19,941 bases of DNA from Cyclostephanos tholiformis (GCA_036939975.1 JALLPB010000269.1:1-19941), one strand, 5' to 3'; positions 10,001-19,474 are shown, counted from the stretch's first letter. Program-made: numbers and translations. The notes: generated by a model from the sequence alone, not told the origin.

Positions 10001-10697
10001 TCGCGCGATGACGAAGACGATACGTTCCCACCCGTTCGATATCGACGGTCGCATCGTCGCGATATCGTGGGGGGGGAACAGTCGTCGTATCCCCCGTCGT
10101 CGTCGTAGTCGTCGTCGGGGGGGTCCCCCCCGCGACGATCGCGGTCGACGACGACGACGACGGCGGCATGATCGCGAACCGCCAGTCGTCGTCGTCGATC
10201 GTCGGAGTCCGATGACGGCGGCACGATCGCATCGAATGCGTCCTTCGATTCCCTCGAACGATCGAGGTGCGTCGTGATTCGATAATCGCGACGACGTCCA
10301 TCATCGCGTATTTCGGGATTCGTCCCGACGGCGGACGTGTGATCGTCTCGACGTCGTCGTCGATGATGATCTTGACGACGATGATGACGCTCCGATGTCA
10401 TCCTCCTCGTCGTTGGACGTTTCGTCGTCTTCGTATGATTGTGATGATTACGACGATTGCGATGATCATCATTCTCGGAACGACGACTCCGGTAATCGAC
10501 GGGGGAAGTCGTCTTCACGTCGCGATGCTTCCGCCCACGTCCGTGGGCGAGGTGGGCCATGGAAGAATATGCGCCGTCGTGACCGCCGCTATTGATGATG
10601 TCGCCATTGCTGCCGCCGCCGCCACTATTGTCACTGCCGTCGCTGACGCTGTCGCCGCCGCTACTGCTGCCGCCGCTGCTGCTGCTGCTGCTGCTGT

Positions 10698-10734
<37 letters not shown>

Positions 10735-10806
10735 ACTACAACTGCTGCTGCAGCTGCCGCGTCTGCCGCCGTGGCCGTCGCTACTCACTTTGAATGGTCT
10801 AGTCAT
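7093..10806 (-). CDS. Large Ser/Arg/Asp-rich protein with two copies of an unrecognised domain
   Basis: An uninterrupted frame to TGA 7093. I take ATG at 10806 (MTRPFKVSSDG); upstream codons are only TTG TTG TCC after an in-frame TAG. The product is 1237 aa. The N-terminus has a poly-Ser tract (about 22-55), then a long disordered stretch rich in Arg and Asp. Two copies of a ~113-residue domain lie at about 550-663 and 882-993, roughly two thirds identical by eye. Both start ADIRVSYRVGEALR and share SSRMPLGSH(I/L)FVRR, WTYA, NGETL, SLEST, (K/R)YWW and CLRLVNDNAV. The alternation of hydrophobic and small residues suggests a compact beta fold, perhaps SH3/Tudor-like, but that is inference. Short repeats lie around the domains: (R/N)S(A/E)(P/S)(D/E)(L/M/V), and SRxDxNNSSN(I/V)T. 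A splice-donor-like GTGAGT lies 18 nt after the ATG, so an unrecognised first intron is possible. Confidence 0.65.
7830..8163 (-). repeat. Second copy of the ~113-residue domain (C-terminal)
   Basis: It encodes the block from ADIRVSYRVGEALRREHHS to SDDDPPFFVALPG. Its partner lies about 1 kb upstream in the same gene. Both peptide and DNA align along the whole length apart from two single-codon gaps. Confidence 0.85.
8820..9159 (-). repeat. First copy of the ~113-residue domain (N-terminal)
   Basis: It encodes the block from ADIRVSYRVGEALRHECHS to SDDDPPRFAASP. The strongest identity to the second copy is in SSRMPLGSH-FVRR, SLEST and LRLVNDNAV. Confidence 0.85.
9845..9915 (-). repeat. CCT/CCCTCC-rich low-complexity tract (Glu/Gly-rich peptide)
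   Basis: A polypyrimidine tract of CCCTCC and CCTCCTC units. Read on the minus strand within the gene it encodes an alternating Glu/Gly segment (EEEEGEEGKEGEGEGE). Confidence 0.8.
10592..10775 (-). repeat. GCT/GCC/ACT trinucleotide repeat encoding poly-Ser
   Basis: Runs of GCTGCT and ACTACT with GCC interruptions read as AGC, AGT and GGC codons on the minus strand. They give a Ser/Gly homopolymer near the N-terminus of the gene. Mixed codons suggest the tract is old enough to have acquired synonymous changes. Confidence 0.9.
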
Positions 10807-10943
10807 GGACAACAACTATAACTGTATGTTTCCGGGGCGATGCATGATCGATAAGATGCACGATGTACCTCTATATTTTTGTTGGTTCACCATCTTTTTG
10901 AGTCTTTGTATTATTATTATTTTTTGACATCGGCCGGCTTGCC

Positions 10944-11665
10944 TCCACCAATTTTGCGAGCCGGGTGACAAGAATCATTTTAATGTGACTCCCCGTCGGA
11001 GTCGCAACTAGATATTTCCTCAATACTGAATTCACTTTTTCACTTTTATCATTCACACATACTCTACTCTAATGATGATAAAAATCTTTTTTCGGACTGC
11101 AACTTATAATCCCCCTATTTTCTTACCCAGCAAACTTTTATATATCTTTCAACCCGGACTTTGACATTATTTTTTTATATTCATTGGTGGGGGAGAGGTT
11201 CGAATACAATCTAAAAGACAAAATAGTAGGATTTGAGGGAACATGTCGTGGTGTTGTAAAGGGCCGAAGGTAATGGACTAGGTACCAACGGTGAATATTT
11301 TCTTAAAAATGGATAGGGGTCTAGGAATTTTCTACATAGGAATTTGTAAAATGTATACACAGGGACATCTAGACTTAAGGTCTAGGGTTAGACCTGAGGT
11401 TTAAGGTTATACATGAGGTCTCTAAGCTTAGACACTAGGTCTACGCTTTTAGACCTCATGTCTCTATGTTGTAGACATCATGGTATTAGTATTTTTTTCA
11501 TTTTCAACTACTAGTACTTAACAAAAAAATGAGTCTTTCTTTGGTCAGTTCTCATCATGAGTTTGCTCCTTCGGGCAAGTTCGCATCCCTCAGCTCCATA
11601 GGAATATCAAACAAAACTACTGTACCATCATCATGAAAAATAAAAGACTGATAAATCTGTTTTGA
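10944..11665. repeat. Direct repeat copy A (~0.7 kb)
   Basis: First of two adjacent diverged copies; the partner begins 731 bp downstream. Shared blocks are TCCACCAAT, AACTAGATATTTCCTCAATA, TTTTCGGACTGCAACTT, TTACCCAGCAAACTTTTA, GGTCTAGGAATTTTCTACAT, TTTCTTTGGTCAGTTC and GACTGATAAATCTGTTTTG. A segment at 11319-11484 is dense in AGACCT/AGGTCT words. No terminal inverted repeats or transposase were found. Confidence 0.85.
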
Positions 11666-11674
11666 TGGGAAGGG

Positions 11675-12374
11675 TCCACCAATCTTGCAATCTGGGTGAC
11701 GAAGAATCATTTTATTACGGCTACCTGTAGAAGTCCCAACTAGATATTTCCTCAATATTGAATTTACATATCATACATAATGATATAATGATAAAAATCA
11801 TCACATGAAGGATTTTTAATCAGAGTTTTTTTTTTCGGACTGCAACTTTTATAATCCCCCATTTTTCTTACCCAGCAAACTTTTAAATCTTTCAACCCAG
11901 ACTTTGAAATTATTATTATTTATAAGTGGGGGAAAGGATCGAGTTCAATCTAATAACATAGGAGTTGAGCGAACATGTTGTGATCTTGTAAAGGGCCTAA
12001 AGGAGCGGGCTACTATTTCAATGTTGAATTTGTTAAACAGAAATGGTGGTTAAAGTAAGATCCTGTGTCTGAGCATAGACCTGAGGTCTAGGAATTTTCT
12101 ACATAGGAATCTGTAAAATCTATACCAAAGGAATCTAGACTTTCGGTCTAGGGTTAGACATAAGGTTTAAGCTTAGACCTTATGTCTATGTAGACATAGT
12201 ATACTAGCTTTTTTGTTTTCAACTACTTAACAAAAAAATGGTTCTTTCTTTGGTCAGTTCACATCATGAGTTTGCTCCTTTGGGCAAGTTCGAATCACTC
12301 AGCTCCATAGGAATATTAACCAAAACTACTGTACTATCATCATGAAAAATGAATGACTGATAAATCTGTTTTGG
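11675..12374. repeat. Direct repeat copy B (~0.7 kb)
   Basis: Second copy, starting nine bases after copy A ends. It contains the perfect palindrome TAGACCTGAGGTCTA at 12076-12090. A 66-codon minus-strand frame (11555-11755) runs across the A/B junction. Its tail is also present at the far end of copy B, about 12285-12370. The six differences over the last 27 codons all change the amino acid, so this frame does not look selected as protein. Confidence 0.85.
12076..12090. repeat. Perfect 15-bp palindrome TAGACCTGAGGTCTA
   Basis: Seven-bp arms around one central base, inside the AGACCT-rich part of copy B. Copy A has an imperfect version, TAGACTTAAGGTCTA, near 11372. Confidence 0.8.
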
Positions 12375-12765
12375 CGAGAGCAAAAACTTCAATCATAAAA
12401 CCGTCCCTAAAAAATACATCATTCCAAGCTACCGTTGAATATCGTAAGTGGTTTGAACAAAAGTCCATGACACATGCTGTCTCCTAAATGTATTTGAGCA
12501 TGAATAGACACTGATAAGTGATAAGCATAGAAATGCCTGATGAGCATAGAAGGGAATTGGGTCTGATAAGCATAAAAATGGCTGAGGGTCTTGCAAAATC
12601 ATTGATGTTGGATGATAACATGCATTCTGACTAATGCATGCTCAAGATGCACCTGCTCTTCACCCAAGACCTATACTTTTGTGTGGCATGTGTGAAGAGG
12701 CATCTGCAACCAGGAATAAGCAGTAAATCTGCCCTGCCCGACTCTGGCATCCTTTAAACATCCAC

Positions 12766-12938
12766 TTAAACCACAGTACATTTTGACCAGCCCTCTGAGG
12801 AGTCAAGTGCAACAATGCCTAAAGCATCCCATTTAGTGTGCTCCTCTGTGGTATGAAGAATGATGAAGGGACAGATCTCATCAGCCTTGATGAGAAACCA
12901 TGGAAAGATCTTCCTGTTCCTACCGCAAAACCAACCGC
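12766..12938 (-). pseudogene. Broken coding fragment, about 57 codons, family unknown
   Basis: The minus strand reads a stretch of about 57 codons containing KIFPWFLIKADEICPFIIL and TKWDALGIVALDSSEGW, then meets a stop (TAA at 12766-12768) and further out-of-frame stops. The upstream side is also closed by a stop. The regular hydrophobic pattern looks like former coding sequence, plausibly a transposon protein. No catalytic motif is visible. Confidence 0.35.
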
Positions 12939-13423
12939 ATTAGATTACAAGGGGGTGGTCATCTGCTGCTACACTTTGCTTAATCTTGTGGGTGTGGGGG
13001 TGAAAGATCCATGACCAAGTCAATGGACATTGGGGAAATTGTTGACTGAGTGGTTGATGTAAGGAAGCAGCAGCAGCACATGAGTAGTCACTGAAAAGGC
13101 TAAAGTGAGAGATGACTTGATATATAGCAAGGCTTGGTATGGACCTCTGCCAGTTCTTCATCTTCTTGGCCGTCTACTAATAGGAGGTCCGGTGAAAAAA
13201 TGTGATTTTTTCAAATGACCCCCACATCACTTCTGATTATTTAATACTGATCCACTATATCCCAATATGATTTCCTGAAAGTTTTGTTGAAATAATTGAC
13301 CATAACCCACCCAATGGGTGTGCCAAACACTGAAATGTCATGCATATGGATTATATTAAGTGTGTCAAATTACTTTTATATGTGTTTGAAAGAAGGGTGC
13401 AAATTTTTGAGACCTGATTTTGA

Positions 13424-13493
13424 CACCAAGTGGGTCATCAGGGCAATTGCAGGGGTAGCACCAAGTGGGTCATCAGGGCTATTGCAAGGGTAG
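13424..13493. repeat. 35-bp tandem duplication
   Basis: The units are 13424-13458 and 13459-13493, both CACCAAGTGGGTCATCAGGG followed by nearly the same 15 bases. There are two mismatches, so the duplication is recent. Confidence 0.95.
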
Positions 13494-14156
13494 CAAACAC
13501 TAACAAAACACCCAATTTATCTAGTGTTTTTACATGCCTTCATTGCACCTTCTAACTTCCTAGTTAAATCAGGAAATCCACATAGAGCATGAAAAGCATA
13601 TAATCCATTCTCGTGTATATGTGGAAAATGTCATCACTAAGTGGGCCATTTGTTGTTTTGTCCATCATCCTTCATCCTTCATTCATTGTTATTTATTCGT
13701 TGTTTGATTGTTGTGTATCATTGTCGTTGTTGTCATTGTTGTTGATGTCATCATTGTCATGATCATCATATTGTCATCATTGTCTTTGTCCATCAACTCT
13801 CATTGTGTTGCCCCATTTCCTCTGATGGCAAAACCTATCACAAGGGGTAGGGGGGGAGTTCTAAATGCTATTTTGCGGAGGGGGGGGCAGAGGAATGATT
13901 GAGTTCGGACACATGACAATGAAAAATAATCAACAAATTGCAAAAGAAAAAGGGCCAGCGGCATTTTCTTACAAGATGGGGCAAGCGCAATTGTGATGGA
14001 ATAAATTATATTTGACATGGGGAGATGTGAACGGGGGGTCAAAGCAATCATGATGTGGATGGCTGATTTTATCAGCATTGTCATCATGAAAAATAATGTT
14101 TTTTGCCTTCGTGCATCAGATGTCACAGCATGGGAGGCACTAACAAAAAATGGGTG

Positions 14157-14197
14157 ATGTTAGAACATCACCTAGGGAATTCTTGATGTTCTAACAT
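14157..14197. repeat. Inverted repeat with perfect 14-bp arms
   Basis: ATGTTAGAACATCA at 14157-14170 is the exact reverse complement of TGATGTTCTAACAT at 14184-14197, with a 13-base loop. No T-run follows and no gene ends nearby, so it is not an obvious terminator. It may be a mobile-element end or a recombination relic. Confidence 0.85.
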
Positions 14198-15179
14198 TGT
14201 GATAATTCACTGATCCATCACATGAGGGGGCAAATATGCTCCCACAAGGAGCAGCAAATTGGTGATTGTGATGGCGTTGAGAGCTGGGGCGAGTAAAAAA
14301 TTTACAAGTCAATATTTGGGAAAGTGTGATCTGACCATAACACCACCAGAATTTTTGAAGGTAGGCGAAAGAAGAATTTTTAGAAAAAAAAAGGTGGGAG
14401 AGGACCCACTGGACCCCCTACTGCTAAGTCTAACCAAGAATGAAGCCATCAGGCATGCATATCTGGCTTGAAATGACATATCTAAGGATTGCCTGGAGCT
14501 TTACAATCAGAGGAATGATATGCAGGCAAAAACAGTCTGGGACCTTCTTTCAGATAAAACATTTTCTGTTGTACATTAAGATTTTTTGGTAAGCATGCCT
14601 TATATTGTCCCTCACTTCTGCCCCCTCTGAAAAATGTAGAGAGAAAATGTCAACTATGGTGGTAACCCTCAAATGTTTTGTTGACAAATGGGAGGGCAAC
14701 ATCCAGGAAGAGGGGGGCATTGATGTAGAAATGGGTGGTGACAAAACTGAAGATGTTGAGTTTGGATCACTTCAGAATTGGAGTCAAGGAGCACTGGAAT
14801 CAAGATTGTACATGGAATTTGAATAACATCCCAAACATTGTGTGTTTCCAACTGCTGATGTCAAGCAACATTGCCTATGTGATTTTATTGATCAAGAGTG
14901 GGACCAGAAGAAGAATCTGCTATAGATGGAGAGTTATTAATTATGACGAGAAAAAAAACACTATTCACAGCTAGAGAAGGTACAACAAGAATGTTTGACC
15001 AATCAAGGCGATGAAGAACTCAAATGTCTGCATGAGTTAATGGATGATGGGGATGGGAGAGGTGAGAGCCTGAGGATAACAAGACAAGGAAGAATTTGTT
15101 AAGGATGTGGTGAAGGGGTAGAGAAATAAATGCTAAGTAGGAGAAGGAGGAGGAGAGATGGTGGGAGGAGGATTATGGA

Positions 15180-15500
15180 CATAGCTCAGATAATATTTTG
15201 TCCACAGAGGATGTTGACTATGAAATGGATGATGATTATGTAGGGAAAATAAGGGAATTATGAAAAAGAAGTATGGCAACTACTTGAATGAGCAGGGCAA
15301 AGAGGAAGACAAGGAGGAAGAAGGAATGGAAGGCAAGAGCAAGGAAGATGAAGAAGATACAGTTACAATGATTACAAGGTTGATGCTCCTTAGGTTGTGG
15401 CGAGAGTACAGTGGGTGCAAAGAACTGTGGGAAAGTACAACAACCGAGTGCGTGTGCAAAAATAGTTTAGATTTAGAGAGATGTTGTAAAGGCAATTAGG
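15180..15500 (+). pseudogene. Acidic coding-like remnant, frame-broken
   Basis: One plus frame reads STEDVDYEMDDDYVGKIREL and then stops. A frame starting at 15260 (MKKKYGNYLNEQGKEEDKEE) continues to 15499 as a Lys/Glu-rich segment followed by WREYSGCKELWE. Neighbouring purine-rich DNA at 15120-15170 has no open frame. It may be the remains of a larger gene with an acidic linker. No family is recognised. Confidence 0.3.
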
Positions 15501-15678
15501 ATCAAAGTAACAATAAAAGTTTATCATATAAATTAAATTTTACTTGATACATCACAAATAAAATTAAATGGTATCTGAGATCTGTTGTCAGGATGAGGAT
15601 ATTTGGGTTTAGTAAGGACCATACCTGTGTTACTGGTGGGATATTCTTTACAAGTACCTACTACTTACAAGTTCATTT

Positions 15679-15738
15679 AGTTGAACCTGTAGTCACTAGT
15701 CTCAAATGCAAGGCAGTCAGACAATGCGCCACCATACA
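15679..15738 (-). ncRNA. tRNA-like pol III promoter, possible SINE or tRNA relic
   Basis: On the minus strand an A-box-like TGGCGCATTGT (15731-15721) is followed by a B-box-like GGTTCAACT (15687-15679). Their starts are 44 nt apart, as in tRNA genes. Between them GTCT...AGAC can pair as a partial anticodon stem. The expected 3' acceptor strand complementary to TGTATGG is absent and the T-stem does not close. This is therefore not a functional tRNA; a tRNA-derived short interspersed element or a decayed tRNA fits better. Confidence 0.4.
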
Positions 15739-15938
15739 CAATTGATAAGTTCAAAATATGCCCTCATACATTGGAAACTGATTGGCAGTTGAGGTCAATT
15801 TTCCCCTTGCACTCACACATGAATTTTTTTCCTGATGACTCTAGCCTCATCAGTATCCTCCTCATTTGGTTTCAGAAACTAAATTAGCCATCAACTGCTT
15901 GTTAAAAACATGTTGCCCTCTGGATTGCCTCACATACC

Positions 15939-16075
15939 CAGGTATGAAAAAAGCACGAATCTATGTAAGATCTCAATATTTTGATCAGTCGCCTCCGGAA
16001 ACCCCAAATAGCCAGGTATGGAAAAGGTACAAAATATGATCTGACGGTTTTAGCCGTTTATCTCCAGACACACCC
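15939..16075. repeat. Degenerate 74-bp tandem pair
   Basis: CAGGTATG(A/G)AAAA begins at 15939 and 16013. Both copies then run through a CTCC-containing segment (GTCGCCTCCGGAAACCCC versus GTTTATCTCCAGACACACCC). The copies are diverged, with small gaps. Confidence 0.5.
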
Positions 16076-16080
16076 TAACA

Positions 16081-16106
16081 CTTGGTCCACCAAGGTGGCT
16101 ACCAAG
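16081..16106. repeat. Short hairpin
   Basis: CTTGGTCCACC pairs with GGTGG(CT)ACCAAG, giving 6 + 5 bp with a two-base bulge and a tight AA loop. No function is assigned. Confidence 0.5.
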
Positions 16107-16605
16107 CTGGGGACTAGACTCCATTACCAACATGTCAATTTTTGATAAATTCCATCCTTTTAGTTGAATTCAATACCTTCATATAAGGCACCGTGCATTT
16201 TAGAGAGAGTCATTTCTTTTTGATGACTGAATGAATTTGTTTTGTATCTCCTGCCATATCTTTACTGGAGAGCACATCTTCTTTGAAGTTGTTATGTGCC
16301 TCAGCCAGGTGGGACTGAGTGTGACACATTAAATTGGAGAAAAAATAGGCCTTGGCAGATGTGTCATTAAAGTTGTTAAGTGTTACCAATTTTAGCCGAA
16401 AAGTAAGAGTTCATATCATTGCCTGGATTCTCCTCACCTTGGCGAGAAATGCCAATTGGAGCCAGTAACAGGAATGAAAGGAGTGGATCACAACATTTAT
16501 CATTAACTTTTGTCGAGGAGTGTTCAAAGTTCCCTTACAGTTGAAAATCGTTTCCTATCGACCAATACCCATTTTATGGTCCATGGATGATATTCAGCAT
16601 CATCT
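16107..16605. other. Gene-free DNA downstream of the methyltransferase gene
   Basis: AT-rich sequence on the 3' side of the minus-strand methyltransferase gene. I see no supported frame, RNA or terminator beyond the expected 3' untranslated sequence. Confidence 0.4.
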
Positions 16606-18572
16606 CTACTGCCTCCATAAGAAATGCCACAACAGAATCCCACCAGTAACACTAACGTTCAAAGAATCCACCCCAGACCGCGTTTTCCCCTCATCCTCTC
16701 CGGTATCGCCTCCAACAATTCCACCTAGACCGCCCGGTATCCTGACAAATCCGGTGCATGCGCGAGCCACGAGTGTACGCAAGCCTCGACCTGCGAACAA
16801 GGATGCAAGAGAGAAGGAGTTTGAATGTGTGAGAATAGGTTGGACGGGAGGGACATTAAGCGCGTGAACTAAAAAGAAAGCAAAAGGAAGAAAAAGGATA
16901 CCGGAGAGAGACGACTTCGTCCTTCCACTATTCGTATTACTCACCCTCTGACCCCAGGACAATGATCGTGGGCTTTCCAGTCTTCACCTCATTGAGATCG
17001 AAGCATCGCGGTTTAGGCCGAACGAATCCCGCATCGTCATCATCGCCGGTACGGTCGACGGCGACGTTATCACCCAGATCCCATTCGTTGTTATCGTTGT
17101 CGTGGCTGTTATCGTTGTCGTGGCCGTACTCAATGTTGTCATCATCGTCATCCCTGCCACCACCACCACCTCGGATGGCGGCGCCGTCCGGCACGTCCGC
17201 GGCGGCGCCCAGCACCGTCCATCCATCGTCACGGGCGGAATTCAGCAATTTTGGAAGGTTCGAGGTTGAGTAAATCGTCATCAATTCCAACGCCCCAGCG
17301 CTTGCCGCGCTGTTGTACGGCGGTAATTCAGAGGGGATGAAGATTAGATGATTGTACCCGACACAATTCACAAACGAAAATATACATGAGAATTTCGGAT
17401 TTATTGCACGTACCTGACGGTGGGCGAAAGGGGCGACGAATTCTTTGAGCATACAAGGATCCCCACTCCCCCCTTGTATCCCCTTCTTTTTTTCCCCTCG
17501 GCTGTAGTGTCATTGTCGTCTGCGTAATCAACGTCTTCATCATCGATGATGCCCCCTGGTCCGCCACCCAAGAAATACGCCGATCTGAGCAAGGCGCCTA
17601 ACAATGGTGGGCAAAAGGTAAGGATAACATTTTCAATGATGGATGGGTGGGGAAGAAACAGAAAATGAACTACGCGGTTTATGAAAGAGATGAGGAACTC
17701 ACCGAGGTTCTGTGGATCCACAACCTCATCGAGGGCCAACCACAACGACGGTCCTACTCGACCTCCTCTTCCCATCGCGCCATCGGTCGTCATCGCATGC
17801 AGCCTCCTCGCCGGTACAAAGTCGAGTCTCCCGCATCGCAGCACGTACCCCTGATGGGGCCTGCTTCCGCACAAGGCGTTCAATACTCCCTTGTCGACCT
17901 CGATTATTGGCAGTCCGATGGATGCGGCCAGGGATAATATCTCCGACGATGCCTCCCTCTTGGCATCGCTACGTGTAGTCGTCGTCATGAACGATGACGA
18001 TCGCCTACCACCGCCGCCACCACCACCAACGCCACTGTTATTGTTATTTCCACTTAGGGTGCCCTCCTGAACGAATAGATGGGGCGACAGTCTTGCCTCC
18101 GGCTTGATTCTCGACCTCCTAACGTCATCGTCATTGTCGTCATCATTGTCTATGTCGTCATAGTCGTCAATGTCATCGACGCCATCATTCCTAGAAAAGT
18201 CCCTAATACCCGCCTTGAGAGCGTTCAATACCGGCGCGATGCCATAAAGGTGCTCGTATCCCGCGTTCTCGATCGAACGGAGGTTGATTTTGCCAATATT
18301 TGACGACGACGACGACGATGCGATGCCTCCCGCGGGAGTCGCATCGCCCCCGCCGTACGCGTCGATCGAGGAACCGATGCGTCCGCGGCGGCCGTGTCCG
18401 ACGCCGCCGTCGCTCACGCCCCGACCCCCGTAACCGACGCGTCCCCCCTCGCGGCGGACCCGTCCTCGTTGATCGCGATCGCCGGACCGTACCCCATCTC
18501 CGCGATCGCGATCTACTCCCGCCCGTCGTCCACGTCGATATCCGCCATCGTCGACATCTCGTCCGTCGTTGT

Positions 18573-18625
<53 letters not shown>

Positions 18626-19474
18626 ACCCCGTCGATATCCGCCATCGTCGACACCCCGTCCGTTGTTGTACCCCCCCCCCCCCCTCCTCCCACTCCTCAC
18701 CCCTCCCCCCCCCGCATACCCCCCCCGTCCTCTTCCTCCCCCGCCCGTCCGTCGTCCCGTCTCCTCCCGACGACGATCGACGCCCCGATCGCCGTGATCG
18801 CCGCGGTCGTCACCCCCGCCACCTCCGCCGCCGCGGCGATCGGTGTTGTCTTTCCCACCCCCCCGACGGACGGCGTAATCACGATACGAATCGCCCGCCC
18901 CCTCGTCGTCATCGAACCAGCTCCCGCCGACGACGACGCCGCCGACGTCCCCCACCGCGACGACGTCTCCGCCGCCTCCCCGCCGGGGCGGACGTATCGG
19001 CCTCGATGACGACGACGTCGACGACGACCGGTAACGATGATCCCCATCAACGCCGCCGTCGCCTCCCGGTATCGACGTCGACGCCCGAGCGCCGTTCGTT
19101 TCTCCCCACATGCGCAACGACGTCCGCGTCGCGCCGTGCCGTACCGTCCTGGAGGAGGAGGACGAAAGCGGCGAGGACGATGAGGGGGTTATCGGGGGGT
19201 TGATTCCGTCGTATACGATACGACGGTGAGGGGGGGGGGAGGGGGAGGTGGAAGGACGGAGGAGTGGTACGTACGACGACGAACGTCGCGTTCGACGCGC
19301 CGTTGGAACGAACGAGAACGACGCGACGGTTCTCCTCGTCATTGGGGTGGAAGTGAAGTACGAGGCCGACGAAGACGATATAATATTATGCATCATCGTT
19401 GCGGCGACGAGCGCCATGACGAACGATCCCGTGACTTTGGCGCGCGATGACGACGACTGTCTTCTCTTGCGCAT
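16606..19474 (-). CDS. MRM1: SpoU/TrmH-family rRNA 2'-O-ribose methyltransferase, MRM1-like, organellar
   Basis: The family transfers methyl from AdoMet to a ribose 2'-OH of large-subunit rRNA. Exons on the minus strand are 19474-17703, 17597-17414, 17309-16945 and 16790-16606, with GT-AG introns of 105, 104 and 154 nt. The substrate-binding part has HLYGIAPVLNALKAG and GSRPHQGYVL. SpoU motifs follow: DPQNLGALLRSAYFLG (joined across intron 1), VLGSEGRGL (joined across intron 3) and DSLNVSVTGGILLWHFL at the end. The Arg of LLRSA is the usual catalytic residue. The N-terminus (MRKRRQ..., a hydrophobic stretch, then Ser/Arg-rich with ASYF and VASFSF) suggests plastid or mitochondrial import; which one is open. 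About 400 Gly/Arg/Asp-rich residues precede the core, and acidic inserts lie within it. Exon 1 is broken by the C52 run; removing one base or adding two restores an 834-residue frame in phase with intron 1. Confidence 0.88.
18530..18690 (-). repeat. GGYN(N/D)GRxVDDGGYRR repeat with C-run spacers
   Basis: GTCGATATCCGCCATCGTCGACA-like units, each ending GTTGTA plus a C-run, occur at about 18533-18625 and 18631-18684 (C14 at 18671-18684). They encode GYNNGRGVDDGGYRR and GYNDGRDVDDGGYRR separated by poly-Gly, an RGG-like composition seen in RNA-binding regions. Repeat homology on both sides of the C52 run shows which frame is right on each side. Confidence 0.8.
18574..18625. repeat. C52 homopolymer (poly-Gly in the methyltransferase gene)
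   Basis: Fifty-two uninterrupted C, read as GGG codons on the minus strand. The frame entering from ATG 19474 and the frame leaving into the methyltransferase core differ by one base across it. A length of 51 or 54 would keep a single frame. Confidence 0.95.

Larger units (their letters stand above)
12375..15600. other. AT-rich region without an intact gene, probable mobile-element debris
   Basis: No long frame survives on either strand. Several short stretches read like protein but are broken by stops and frame changes: 12766-12938 (minus), about 13850-14000 (plus) and about 15180-15500 (plus). Words such as GATAAGCATARAAATG recur at 12512-12590. A pyrimidine/TCAT low-complexity stretch lies at 13665-13800. 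The combination fits an old insertion that has decayed, but I could not name a transposase family. Confidence 0.35.

Noticed and set aside
10267..10821. Plus-strand Ala/Thr-rich open frame of about 184 codons
   Set aside because: It is the complement of the Ser-coding trinucleotide repeat; homopolymeric content only.
11374..11395. TAGGGTTAG as telomere-like repeat
   Set aside because: Only a single unit occurs in each repeat copy, with no array.
11555..11755. Minus-strand 66-codon frame RKYLVGTSTGSR...PEGANS as a real small gene
   Set aside because: The matching head in copy A has a one-base deletion, and differences in the other tail copy are all amino-acid-changing, so there is no sign of selection as protein.
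13708..13902. Plus-strand Val/Ile-rich open frame
   Set aside because: It is a translation of the TCAT/GTT low-complexity stretch, with no coding signature.
16606..16962. Unspliced frame through the last intron of the methyltransferase gene
   Set aside because: It destroys VLGSEGRGL, whereas splicing 16791-16944 restores the motif exactly.
18394..19203. Plus-strand Pro-rich open frames opposite the methyltransferase gene
   Set aside because: Poly-Pro is the antisense reading of C-runs; the minus strand carries conserved SpoU motifs and matching introns.
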